A stretch of DNA of 64,000 nt from JBFXAF01 sp050184585 (GTDB lineage: Bacteria; Pseudomonadota; Alphaproteobacteria; Rhizobiales; Rhizobiaceae): assembly GCA_050184585.1 (NCBI GenBank), contig JBFXAF010000009.1:62001-126000 (forward strand), written 5' to 3'. Shown here piece by piece: positions 53,950 through 62,849 of the stretch (position 1 is its first letter; every line of letters starts with the position of its first letter). The position numbers and the translations under genes are program-made. A model generated the notes under the pieces. The model was given only the letters and a program-made list of their open reading frames with translations, made no database searches and was not told the DNA's origin.

Positions 53950-55386
53950 GTGTGCGGTCGACTTGCCGGCGCCATCGCCCTATGTCGGTCGGAGATCACT
54001 GGAGTTCCCGCCATCAAGTATCCGTCGTTCATGACCGTCACGCTGTTGGCCCTGCTGGCAAGCGCGGTCGTCCCGCCGGCGTCCGCAATCGCCGAATCCG
54101 ACCCGCCCGGCGGCCCTGCGGTCGAAACCTTCACGCTCGCCAATGGCATGCAGGTCGTGGTCATCCCCGATCACAGGGCGCCGGTTGTGACCCATATGGT
54201 CTGGTACAAGGTAGGCAGCGCCGACGAGCCACCGGGCAAGTCGGGTATCGCCCACTTCTTCGAGCACCTGATGTTCAAGGGAACGAAGAACCATGCGGCC
54301 GGGGAGTTCAGCGCCAAGATCGCCGAGATCGGCGGCAGCGAGAACGCGTTCACCACCTATGACTACACCGCCTACCATCAGACGGTGGCGTCGGGTTCGC
54401 TTGGCACGATGATGTCCTATGAGGCGGACCGCATGCGCAACCTCGTGCTCTCCGACGGGGTGATCGCAACCGAACGGGACGTCGTCCTGGAGGAGCGGCG
54501 CTCGCGGATAGAGACCAGTCCGCAGGCCCTCCTCGGCGAGGAATTGAACGCGACGCTCTACCAGAACCAGCCTTACCGCATCCCGGTCATCGGCTGGATG
54601 CACGAAATGGAGCAGCTGAACCTGGCCGACGCCATCGCCTTCTACGAAAAATACTACCGGCCGAACAACGCGGTGCTGGTCGTGGCTGGCGACGTGGAGC
54701 CGCAGGAGGTCCGGCGTCTCGCGGACGCATCCTACGGCATGCTGGAGCGCGGTCCCGACCTGCCGCCGCGGATGCGGCCCAGTGAGCCGGAACAGAACAC
54801 GATGCGCACGGTGACGATGCGCGACCGTCGCATTGGCGTGCCGGCCTTCCGCCGGGCCTGGTTGGCGCCCTCGTTCCTGACCGCGCCCAAGGGCGAATCG
54901 GAAGCCCTGGAACTGCTGTCGGAAATTCTCGGCGGTGGCACGCGCAGCCGCATCTATCAAAGGCTTGTCGTGGACACTGGACTCGCCTCGTCGGCGGGCG
55001 CCGGCTATTCGGGCTCCGCGTTGGACGACACCAGCTTCTCCGTCTATGGCGCGCCCCGCGGTGGAGCGACCCTGGAAGCCGTGGAAGCTGCGATCTATTC
55101 CGAAGTCGAGAAGGTCGCCGCCGAGGGGATTACCGAGGATGAGCTCGCCCGCGCCAAGCAGCGCTATCTGCGGGCCGAGATATTCTCGCGGGACAGCGCC
55201 GGGCGGCTTGCCAACATCTATGGCGCAGCCCTGGCGACCGGCGCGACTGTCGAGAGTGTTCAGACCTGGCCGGAACGGCTCCAGGCGGTGACCGCCGATG
55301 AGGTCCGCGCCGTGGCCGCAAAATATCTCGACCCGAGCCGGTCCGTCACCGGCTACATGCTTCCCGCCGATCCGGCCGCGAACTGA
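53950..55386 (+). CDS. M16 family metallopeptidase, active subunit
   Basis: A 478-residue zinc peptidase of the pitrilysin family. The inverted zinc motif HFFEH (His102, Glu105, His106) is intact, with downstream Glu of the ENAFTTYDYTAYHQTV region. An N-terminal hydrophobic stretch (MTVTLLALLASAVVPPASA) points to periplasmic export; the start could be the GTG at 53950 (GGGGATC upstream) or the Met at 54031. It forms a pair with the catalytically silent M16 protein encoded next. Confidence 0.92.
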   Translation: MCGRLAGAIALCRSEITGVPAIKYPSFMTVTLLALLASAVVPPASAIAESDPPGGPAVETFTLANGMQVVVIPDHRAPVVTHMVWYKVGSADEPPGKSGIAHFFEHLMFKGTKNHAAGEFSAKIAEIGGSENAFTTYDYTAYHQTVASGSLGTMMSYEADRMRNLVLSDGVIATERDVVLEERRSRIETSPQALLGEELNATLYQNQPYRIPVIGWMHEMEQLNLADAIAFYEKYYRPNNAVLVVAGDVEPQEVRRLADASYGMLERGPDLPPRMRPSEPEQNTMRTVTMRDRRIGVPAFRRAWLAPSFLTAPKGESEALELLSEILGGGTRSRIYQRLVVDTGLASSAGAGYSGSALDDTSFSVYGAPRGGATLEAVEAAIYSEVEKVAAEGITEDELARAKQRYLRAEIFSRDSAGRLANIYGAALATGATVESVQTWPERLQAVTADEVRAVAAKYLDPSRSVTGYMLPADPAAN

Positions 55387-55389
55387 GGG

Positions 55390-56724
55390 ATGAAGATGAC
55401 CTGCATCATTTCTCCCGCCCTTCGTGTCGCCGCCTCGCTGGCCGCGGCGATCACGCTGGTGCTCGGCATGGCGGCGCAGGCCGCCGCCATGGAGATTCGC
55501 GAGGTACGCTCGCCAGGCGGGATCACCGCCTGGCTGGTCGAGGACTACACCGTGCCGATCGTCACCATGCGCTTCGCGTTCAGGGGAGGCTCGACCCAGG
55601 ACCCTGCCGGAAGGGAAGGTCTTGCCAACATGATGACCGGGTTGTTCGACGAGGGCGCGGGCAGCATGGAATCCGAGGCTTTCCAGACCAGACTTGACGA
55701 CATCGGCCTGGAGATGAGCTTCAACGCCGGCCGCGACGCGGTGTATGGCTCCGCGAGAATGCTCGCCGACGTTCGCCAGCAGGGTTTCACGCTGCTCGAG
55801 CTAGCCTTGACGAAGCCGCGTTTCGACGCCGCGCCGATTGACCGCATCCGTGGGCAGATCGTGGCCGGCATCGACGCCAATGCGCACAATCCTGAGACGG
55901 CGGCCCAGATCGCCTGGACCGAGGCGCTCTATGGCGACCATCCCTATGCACGTCGCGATGAAGGAACCGCGCAGACGCTGGCCGCCATCGGCGCGGAGGA
56001 TTTGCGTGACTTTCACCGCAAGGTGTTCGCCCGCGACAATCTGACGGTCGGAGTTGTCGGCGCGATCTCCGCCGACGAGTTGGCGAGGACGCTCGACCAG
56101 CTGTTCGGCGACCTGCCGGAAAACGCTGAACTGCGCCACGTTCAGCACGTCGAACCCAAATTCGGACAGTCGGTCACGATCGAGTACGATCTGCCCCAGA
56201 CGTCGATCCGGCTCGCTTATCCCGGCATCGAACGCAACGACCCGGCGTTTTTCGCGGCGTTCCTCATGAACCATGTTCTTGGCGGCGGCACCTTCCTGTC
56301 GCGTCTGTTCGAGGAAGTTCGTGAGCGGCGTGGGCTTGCCTACAGCGTCGGCTCCTCTCTCGTGAACAACCAGTTTTCGTCGGCCCTCGCCATAGCCACG
56401 GCCACGCGCTCCGACCGCGCTGCCGAGACTCTCGGCATTATTCGCGAGGTGGTTCGACACATGGCTGAAGAAGGCCCCACCCAGGCGGAACTCGATGCGG
56501 CAAAGAGATACGTCAAGGGCGCGTATGCGGTTGCCAACCTCACATCGTCCGGCGCGATCGCCCGGACTTTGGTTGATCTGCAGCTCGACAAGCTGGGGAT
56601 CGACTACATCGACCGTCGCGAAGCGCTGATCGATGCGGTAACTCTGGATGAGGCGAAGGCCGCCGCCCGGCGTCTGCTGTCGGCCGAGCCGGCCGTCATG
56701 ATCCTGGGGCCGGCCGGCGGCTGA
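55390..56724 (+). CDS. M16 family metallopeptidase-like protein, inactive partner
   Basis: A 444-residue M16 homologue with a clear signal peptide (MKMTCIISPALRVAASLAAA ... AAA-M). The position of the zinc motif reads GLANMMTGLFDEG instead of HxxEH, so it cannot bind zinc there. This matches the alpha/beta pairing of M16 heterodimers in which one subunit is catalytic and the other shapes the chamber. It follows the active partner by three bases. Confidence 0.92.
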   Translation: MKMTCIISPALRVAASLAAAITLVLGMAAQAAAMEIREVRSPGGITAWLVEDYTVPIVTMRFAFRGGSTQDPAGREGLANMMTGLFDEGAGSMESEAFQTRLDDIGLEMSFNAGRDAVYGSARMLADVRQQGFTLLELALTKPRFDAAPIDRIRGQIVAGIDANAHNPETAAQIAWTEALYGDHPYARRDEGTAQTLAAIGAEDLRDFHRKVFARDNLTVGVVGAISADELARTLDQLFGDLPENAELRHVQHVEPKFGQSVTIEYDLPQTSIRLAYPGIERNDPAFFAAFLMNHVLGGGTFLSRLFEEVRERRGLAYSVGSSLVNNQFSSALAIATATRSDRAAETLGIIREVVRHMAEEGPTQAELDAAKRYVKGAYAVANLTSSGAIARTLVDLQLDKLGIDYIDRREALIDAVTLDEAKAAARRLLSAEPAVMILGPAGG

Positions 56725-56747
56725 GGCCGGCAAGCCCGGGGAGGTTG

Positions 56748-57602
56748 ATGGAACCGAGTTTCGCCTTGGCGCTGGGAGGGGGCGGGGCACGCGGCCTGGC
56801 CCACATCCACGTCGTCAGCGCACTCGATGAGTTGGGCATCCGGCCGAAGGTGATCGCCGGCTCGTCCATCGGCGCGATCATGGGCGCTGGCATGGCCGCC
56901 GGCATGACCGGACGGGAAATCCACGATTATGCGCAGGCGATCCTGGGCCGTCGCGCCGAGGTCGCGAGTCGCATGTGGCGGGCGCGGCCGGCCAGCCTCG
57001 GCGAAGTGGTCAGGGGCGGTTTCCGCCTCGGGCAGTTCAATGTCGAGCGCATATTGAAGTCGTTCCTGCCCGACGCCCTTCCCGAACGCTTCGAAGACCT
57101 CGGCATTCCGCTCAAGGTTACGGCGACTGATTTCTTCGGTCACAAGCTGGCGGTCTTTTCCGACGGCGATCTCGTTTCGGCGCTTGCTGCGTCAGCCGCC
57201 TTGCCCGCGATGTTCCGTCCGGTGCGCCGCGACGGGATGCTCCTCATCGACGGCGGAATCTACAATCCCGTTCCATTCGATCTGCTCGATGGAGCCGCGG
57301 ACATCGTCGTGGCGATCGACGTGGTCGGAGGGCCGGAGGACATGGGTCGCCTGCGTCCAAACGCGATGGAGTTGCTGTTCGGAGCCAGCCAGCTGATGAT
57401 GCAGTCGATCATCGCCATGAAGCTGGCGACGAAGCCGCCGCAAGTGTTCCTCAGGCCGCCAGTATCCAGGTACCGGGTTCTGGATTTCATGAAGGTGGAT
57501 CAGGTGTTGACCGAGACGGTCGCGTTCAAGGACGAGGTCAAGCGTGCGATCGACGCGGTCCTGACCGATTGGCCGCTCGAGGACGGGCGGAAAGCCGAAT
57601 AG
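56748..57602 (+). CDS. Patatin-like phospholipase (RssA type)
   Basis: A 284-residue serine lipid hydrolase. The oxyanion loop GGGGARG (residues 10-16), the nucleophile elbow GSSIG (Ser40) and the catalytic-dyad Asp168 in LIDGGIYNPVPFD are intact. Patatins cleave acyl chains from phospholipids. It is the last gene of the rluB-rsmD-M16-M16 block, 23 bases after the second M16 gene, and its stop abuts the convergent MATE gene. Confidence 0.93.
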   Translation: MEPSFALALGGGGARGLAHIHVVSALDELGIRPKVIAGSSIGAIMGAGMAAGMTGREIHDYAQAILGRRAEVASRMWRARPASLGEVVRGGFRLGQFNVERILKSFLPDALPERFEDLGIPLKVTATDFFGHKLAVFSDGDLVSALAASAALPAMFRPVRRDGMLLIDGGIYNPVPFDLLDGAADIVVAIDVVGGPEDMGRLRPNAMELLFGASQLMMQSIIAMKLATKPPQVFLRPPVSRYRVLDFMKVDQVLTETVAFKDEVKRAIDAVLTDWPLEDGRKAE

Positions 57603-59039
57603 CTACTGGAGGGTCGCGGCCTTCCCGGTGGAGAACGGCGATTGCGCGGAGGGAGGCGGGTTCGGCAGCGGTTCGGCCGGAGGCGTGCGCTCGGCGATGC
57701 GACCGACGACGCGGAAGCAGATCACGATCGAGGCAATGCCGAAGACAACGGCTCCGAGTCCCCAGCCGGCGACCACGCCTTCCGCGCCATAAAGGCGTGC
57801 GCCGGCCCACACGAACGGGATGACGCCGAGGGTCGAGCGCCCCCAGTTGAAGATCGTCGAATAGGTCGGGTAGCCCAGATTGTTGAAGGCGGCGCTGGAA
57901 ACGAAGATCGCGCCGTTGAAGAGGAAGCTGCCGGCGGCGAAATGGCAGAAGAACACGACGATGTCGCGGGCCTGCTCCGTCGCGCCGAACGCATCGGCGA
58001 TCGGGTGGGCGAAGAGCGCAAGCATCGCCCATACGGCTAGCACATAGACGACGGTCACCATCAGACTGTCACGCATGACGTCTCTCAGCCGGCCATGGAG
58101 CCTTGCCCCGTAGTTCTGGCCGAGAATTGGCCCGACCGCGCCGGAAAGCGCGAAGATCACGGCGAACGCGACCGGGATGAGGCGCCCGACGATCGCCCAT
58201 CCGGCAACCGCGTCGTCGCCGAATCGGGCGATCTCGACCGTGACATACGCATTGCCCACGGGCGTCGCGAGTTGCGTCAGCACGGCTGGAATTCCCACGG
58301 CGAAGAACGGCCGCGCGGCCGCGGAGAGCCGCGCCATGTCGGGAAGCTTGACCAGGCGGTGCACGCGGTGCGCGCCGTGGATCCCGATGGCGAACAGCAC
58401 CAACCGTGACAGCACGGTCGATATCGCCGCCCCGTCGAGCCCAAGACCGAGGCCGAAGATCAGCAGGGGATCAAGGACGGCCGCAGCGATACCGCCGCCC
58501 AGCGTCACGTACATCGCGCGGCGCGCGTCCCCCACGCCGCGCAGGATACCCGTCGCACACATGCCGAGCGCCACCAGCGGCGTGGAAGGGATTACGATTT
58601 GCAGGAAGCGCGTCGCCAGCGAAAGGGTCTCGCCCTCCGCGCCGAGCAGTGCAAGCAATGGCCCCAGGAATGGCCAGACGAGCGCCGCCAGCGCGATCGA
58701 CGTCAGCCCCATGAAGACCAGCGAGGCTCCGCCGAGCCGCGCGGCGTCCTCGCGGTTGCCGCGACCGAGGGCGCGCGACACCAGCGCGCCGCAGGCGACC
58801 GTAAGCCCGATCGCCACCGACACGGTGAAGAACATCAACGTCGAAGCGAACCCGATCGCCGCCGCGAGCTGCGTGATCCCGAGCTGGGATATGTAGAAGA
58901 GGTTTAGCGCATCGACGAGAAAGATCGCCATCAGCCCGACCGACCCCGTCGCGGTCATCGAGATGACATGTTTCAGCGTCGAGCCGGTGGTGAAGCGCGC
59001 CACCGGCCGGAGGGGCGATGAGGGGACGTCTGCGCTCAA
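57603..59039 (-). CDS. MATE family efflux transporter
   Basis: A 478-residue multidrug/toxin exporter with twelve hydrophobic spans. The first half contains GLMAIFLVDALNLFYISQLGITQLAAAIGFA and the second begins FAVGIPAVLTQLATPVGNAYVTVEIARFGDDAVAGWAIVGR, the two matching halves of MATE proteins, usually Na+ or H+ coupled. Substrate not readable. The start ATG overlaps the VOC gene stop by four bases, indicating coupled expression. Confidence 0.94.
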   Translation of the reverse strand: MSADVPSSPLRPVARFTTGSTLKHVISMTATGSVGLMAIFLVDALNLFYISQLGITQLAAAIGFASTLMFFTVSVAIGLTVACGALVSRALGRGNREDAARLGGASLVFMGLTSIALAALVWPFLGPLLALLGAEGETLSLATRFLQIVIPSTPLVALGMCATGILRGVGDARRAMYVTLGGGIAAAVLDPLLIFGLGLGLDGAAISTVLSRLVLFAIGIHGAHRVHRLVKLPDMARLSAAARPFFAVGIPAVLTQLATPVGNAYVTVEIARFGDDAVAGWAIVGRLIPVAFAVIFALSGAVGPILGQNYGARLHGRLRDVMRDSLMVTVVYVLAVWAMLALFAHPIADAFGATEQARDIVVFFCHFAAGSFLFNGAIFVSSAAFNNLGYPTYSTIFNWGRSTLGVIPFVWAGARLYGAEGVVAGWGLGAVVFGIASIVICFRVVGRIAERTPPAEPLPNPPPSAQSPFSTGKAATLQ

Positions 59040-59473
59040 TGGGCGAAAATCCGGTCCACCGATGAAAATCCCTTGAACTCCAGCGCGTTGCCCGAGGGAT
59101 CGCGAATGAAGAGCGTCGCCTGTTCCCCGGGCTCGCCCTTGAATCGGACCATCGGACGTTCGATCCAGTCAATATCGGTGCGCGCCTCGAGGCGCCCGGC
59201 GAGCGCGCGCCAGTCGTCCATCATAAGCACGACCCCGAAATGCGGGATCGGCACGGCCACGCCGTCGACCGTTCCATCGCGCGCCACGGCCGATGCCTGC
59301 GGCCTCAGATGCGCCGACATCTGGTGGCCGTAGAGGTCGAAATCGACCCAGGTGGCCGACGACCTGCCGACCGCGCAGCCGAGGACCCCGCCATAGAAGG
59401 CGCGCGTTTCGTCGAGGTCGCGAACGGGAAAGGCGAGGTGGAAAGGCGTCACTGGGGCTCGCTCCGACAGCAC
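59036..59473 (-). CDS. VOC (glyoxalase/dioxygenase-fold) family protein
   Basis: A 145-residue single-module VOC protein: PFHLAFPVRDLDETRAFYGGVLGCAVGRSSATWVDFDLYGHQMSAHL and ATLFIRDPSGNALEFKGF hold the metal-site His and Glu positions. Related proteins degrade or bind small electrophiles or antibiotics; specificity is unknown. It is translationally coupled to the MATE exporter downstream, so a joint resistance or detoxification role is plausible. Confidence 0.9.
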   Translation of the reverse strand: MLSERAPVTPFHLAFPVRDLDETRAFYGGVLGCAVGRSSATWVDFDLYGHQMSAHLRPQASAVARDGTVDGVAVPIPHFGVVLMMDDWRALAGRLEARTDIDWIERPMVRFKGEPGEQATLFIRDPSGNALEFKGFSSVDRIFAH

Positions 59474-59623
59474 ATGGGCAGCATCGTTCTCACGATCGAT
59501 TTGTCCCGCCGCCGGTCATTGTCAAGCTCCAGGCGGGGCTTGCCATTGCACATGGCTGAGTCGGGTCATAGATGGGGTCCGACGCGCCATCGGCGCCGGA
59601 ACCCGCCCTGTCTGGAAATCATC

Positions 59624-60967
59624 ATGTCATACATGGAAGAAGAGGCGAAGCTGACCGACCGCGTTGCGGGGCTGGTCGAGGCCGCGCGCAAGGCCGGCGC
59701 CGACGCCGCGGATGCGGTCGTGGTGCGGGGCCGCTCCACCAGCGTCTCGGTGCGTCTTGGCAAGGTGGAGGCGACCGAGTCGTCGGAGAGCGACGACATG
59801 TCGCTCAGGGTCTTTGTCGGCCGTCGCGTCGCGAGCGTTTCGGCAAATGCCGGAGCCGATTTCTTGCAACTCGCCGAACGGGCCGTGGCGATGGCGAAAG
59901 CCTCGCCGGAAGACCCGTTCCAGGGTCTGGCCGACGAAAGGAGCCTGGCGAGGACCTTCGAGGATCTGGACCTGTTCGATCCGACAGCCGTGTCCGCCGA
60001 CCGGCTCAGGGAGGATGCGCTCGCCGCCGAGGACGCCGCCCGCGCGATTCCAGGGGTCACCAACTCCGGCGGCGCGAGCGCCGGCGCCGGCTTGGGTGGC
60101 CTTGTGCTCGCCACGTCCCACGGATTTCTGGGCAGCTACCAGGGAACGCGCTTCTCCCGTTCCGTCAGCGCGGTCGCGGGTGAGGGCACCGGCATGGAGC
60201 GCGACTACGACTTTTCGTCCCGCCTGCATTTCGCCGATCTCGACAGCCCGGCGAAGATCGGCAGGGAGGCCGGTGAGCGCGCCGTGCGGCGGCTCAATCC
60301 GCGCAAGGCCGCGACCGGACCGGTGGTCGTGGTCTTCGATCCGCGCGTGGCTCGCGGCATTGCGGGACATCTGTCGGGGGCGATCAACGGAGCCGCCGTG
60401 GCCCGCAAGACGAGTTTCCTGCGCGACATGATGGGGAAGAAGGTAGCGTCGTCGACGATCACCGTCACCGACGAGCCGCGCAAGCGACGCGGCCAGTCAT
60501 CACGACCTTTCGACGGCGAGGGCGTCGTCGGCGATCCCTTGACGATGGTCGAGAAAGGCGTGCTGAACCACTGGTTCCTCTCGACGTCGACCGCGCGGGA
60601 ACTCGGGCTCGAGACCAACGGGCGCGGGGTGCGGGCGTCGTCGTCGGTGTCGCCATCCTCGACCAACCTGGCGATAGAGCCGGGCGACGTGGCGCCTCGA
60701 GACCTGATGCGACAGGTCGGCGCCGGGTTCTATGTGACCGAGGTGTTCGGTCAGGGCGTCAACATGATTACCGGCGAGTACAGCCGCGGCGCCTCCGGCT
60801 TCTGGATCGAAAGCGGTGAAATCGCCTGGCCGGTCTCCGAGGTGACGATCGCGTCGAACCTGAAGGATATGTTCCTCGCGATGACGCCCGCCGACGATCT
60901 GGATCGCAGCTTCGGCACCGCCGCGCCCACCCTGCTGATCGAGGGAATGACCCTTGCCGGAAGTTAG
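59624..60967 (+). CDS. pmbA: TldD/PmbA family metalloprotease
   Basis: A 447-residue protein of the TldD/PmbA family, which works in peptide maturation and toxin/antitoxin or microcin processing. Blocks such as RLGKVEATESSESDDMSLRVFVGRRVASVSANAG and FYVTEVFGQGVNMITGEYSRGASGFWIESGEIAWPVSEVTIASNLKDMF are highly typical of PmbA. The TldD-type HExxxH zinc motif is not visible, which fits the PmbA partner. Two Met codons (59624 and 59633) could be the start. Confidence 0.93.
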   Translation: MSYMEEEAKLTDRVAGLVEAARKAGADAADAVVVRGRSTSVSVRLGKVEATESSESDDMSLRVFVGRRVASVSANAGADFLQLAERAVAMAKASPEDPFQGLADERSLARTFEDLDLFDPTAVSADRLREDALAAEDAARAIPGVTNSGGASAGAGLGGLVLATSHGFLGSYQGTRFSRSVSAVAGEGTGMERDYDFSSRLHFADLDSPAKIGREAGERAVRRLNPRKAATGPVVVVFDPRVARGIAGHLSGAINGAAVARKTSFLRDMMGKKVASSTITVTDEPRKRRGQSSRPFDGEGVVGDPLTMVEKGVLNHWFLSTSTARELGLETNGRGVRASSSVSPSSTNLAIEPGDVAPRDLMRQVGAGFYVTEVFGQGVNMITGEYSRGASGFWIESGEIAWPVSEVTIASNLKDMFLAMTPADDLDRSFGTAAPTLLIEGMTLAGS

Positions 60968-61787
60968 CGCCGGTATTGCCGGGGACCTCGAGCTGATCCG
61001 CACCGCGGCCCGCGAGGCGGCGACGATCGCGATGCGCTACTTCAAGGCGGAGCCGGAAGTCTGGTGGAAGGGCCAGTCGCCGGTCAGCGAAGCCGACTAC
61101 GCGGTCGATCGCTTTCTGCGCGACCTCCTGACCAAGGCTCGGCCGGACTATGGCTGGCTCTCGGAGGAAACGGTCGACACGCCCGAGCGACTGACCGCAC
61201 GCCGCACCTTCGTCGTCGATCCGATCGATGGCACCAGGGCGTTCCTCGAGGGGCGCAGCACATGGTGCGTCTCGATCGCGGTCGTCGAGGCGGGCAGGCC
61301 GCTTGCCGGCGTGCTCGACTGCCCTGCCAAGAACCGCGTCTTCGAGGCTGCCCGCGGTGGCGGCGCGACGCTTGACGGCGGCGCGATCACAGTCGTTGCC
61401 GCCGCCGCATCGCCGCTCGTCGCCGGCCCGAAGGCGCTCGTCGACGTGCTTCCACCTGAACTGTTGGCGCGCATTCGTCGCGCGCCCTACGTGCCTTCCC
61501 TTGCCTACCGGCTGGCGATGGTCGCGTGCGGCGAACTCGACGGCACCTTCGTCAAGCCGAATTCGCACGACTGGGATCTCGCCGCCGCCGACCTGATCCT
61601 CGCCGAGTCGGGCGGGACCGTGGTGGACGCGGCGGGTCGACTGCTCCAGTACGCCGGCCCCGACCCCTCGCACGGTCCGCTTGCGGCGGGGAGCGGCGAA
61701 CTGCTCGAAAGGCTGGTCGCCGCCATCAATCCGCCCGATCCGGGCGGCGCCGCGACGGTGGTTCCAAAGCCGGCCGAATTGCTCTAA
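60954..61787 (+). CDS. Inositol monophosphatase/3'(2'),5'-bisphosphate nucleotidase family (CysQ-like)
   Basis: A 277-residue metal-dependent phosphatase. The lithium-sensitive phosphatase motifs WLSEETVD (metal Glu), VVDPIDGTRAFLEG (DPIDGT) and SHDWDLAAADLILAESGG (WDxAA) are present, with SPVSEADYAVDRFLRD upstream. CysQ removes PAP from sulfate assimilation; IMPase relatives hydrolyse inositol phosphates. The TTG start overlaps the pmbA end by 14 bases. Confidence 0.9.
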   Translation: MPEVSAGIAGDLELIRTAAREAATIAMRYFKAEPEVWWKGQSPVSEADYAVDRFLRDLLTKARPDYGWLSEETVDTPERLTARRTFVVDPIDGTRAFLEGRSTWCVSIAVVEAGRPLAGVLDCPAKNRVFEAARGGGATLDGGAITVVAAAASPLVAGPKALVDVLPPELLARIRRAPYVPSLAYRLAMVACGELDGTFVKPNSHDWDLAAADLILAESGGTVVDAAGRLLQYAGPDPSHGPLAAGSGELLERLVAAINPPDPGGAATVVPKPAELL

Positions 61788-61822
61788 GCCTCCGCTCCGC
61801 ACAGCAACGGGTCGCGACCACG

Positions 61823-62071
61823 ATGGCCGATGGCGATAAGAAACAGCTCTTGCATCTCGTGTTCGGCGGCGAGTTGAAGACGCTCGGCACGGTGGCGTTC
61901 CGCGACCTCGATCAGCTCGACATCGTCGGCATCTTCCCCGACTACCGTTCCGCGGAAGCCGCCTGGCGCGCCAAGGCGCAGGCCACCGTCGACAACGCGC
62001 ACATGCGCTACTTCATCGTGCACCTGCACCGCCTCCTCGATCCCGATGGCGATGTTGGGCCGGGATCCTGA
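61823..62071 (+). CDS. DUF4170 domain protein
   Basis: An 82-residue protein with VFGGELKTLGTVAFRDLDQLDIVGIFPDYRSAEAAWRAKAQATVDNAHMRYFIVHLHRLLDP, the DUF4170 signature, found almost only in alphaproteobacteria between the phosphatase and the DUF374/waaA genes. Function unknown; the conserved position suggests a link to envelope lipid synthesis. Confidence 0.92.
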   Translation: MADGDKKQLLHLVFGGELKTLGTVAFRDLDQLDIVGIFPDYRSAEAAWRAKAQATVDNAHMRYFIVHLHRLLDPDGDVGPGS

Positions 62072-62075
62072 GGCC

Positions 62076-62849
62076 ATGGTGGACGAGTCGGCTGGTCCGC
62101 GCGCCGCGTCGGTGAAACGCCGTCCGAACCTGCTCAAGTCCATGTGGCAGCGGGTCAGGGGACCGATCGCCCGTTCGCGGGTGGTCAAATGGTCCCTGGC
62201 GACCCTGATCGTCTGGATTCTGCGTGTCGTTCGCGTCACCAACCCGCTGGTGGCGGGTTCCAACACGCCGCGCGATCTGGATCCGGCTCATCTGCCAGTG
62301 ATATTCGCGACATGGCACGGACAGCACTTCCTGTCCCCGTCCTTCTATCCCAGGGAGATGGGGCTCGCGGCCATGTTCTCGCGCAGCGCGGACGCCGAAC
62401 TCAACGCCGTCGTCTTCGAGAGGCTCGGGTTCAAGGCCGTGCGCGGCTCCGGAGGGCGACCCGGCGTCCAGGTCGGCAAGGGTGGGACCCTTGCACTGAT
62501 CGAACTCAAGCGGCATCTCGACGCCAAGACCAATGTGGCGATGATAGCTGACATTGCGCATGGCAAGGCGCGGGAGTCGGGGCTCGGCATCATCACTCTC
62601 GCCAAGCTGTCGGGGCGGCCGATCGTCCCGCTTGCCACGGTGACCAGCCGGCGACGGGTTCTCGAGAAGAGCTGGGATCGTACGACGATCCCGCTGCCGT
62701 TCGGCCGGTCGGCGGTTCTTGCCGGCGACGCCATCTGGGTGCCCTCGGACGCCTCGGCGGACCTGCTCGAGGAGAAACGGCGCGAGTTGACGCGGCTCCT
62801 CAACGAGACGACGGACCGCGCATACAGAATGGTTGACGGCGGATCATGA
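62076..62849 (+). CDS. DUF374 lysophospholipid acyltransferase-like protein
   Basis: A 257-residue protein of the LPLAT/DUF374 group. The HGQHF segment (ATWHGQHFLSPSFYP) is the DUF374 counterpart of the acyltransferase HxxxxD box, followed by RSADAELNAVVFERLGFKAVRGSGGRPGVQVGKGGTLALIELKRHL. It is predicted to add an acyl chain in lipid A or phospholipid synthesis. GAGG precedes the Met at 62076. Its stop overlaps the waaA start by ATGA. Confidence 0.92.
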   Translation: MVDESAGPRAASVKRRPNLLKSMWQRVRGPIARSRVVKWSLATLIVWILRVVRVTNPLVAGSNTPRDLDPAHLPVIFATWHGQHFLSPSFYPREMGLAAMFSRSADAELNAVVFERLGFKAVRGSGGRPGVQVGKGGTLALIELKRHLDAKTNVAMIADIAHGKARESGLGIITLAKLSGRPIVPLATVTSRRRVLEKSWDRTTIPLPFGRSAVLAGDAIWVPSDASADLLEEKRRELTRLLNETTDRAYRMVDGGS

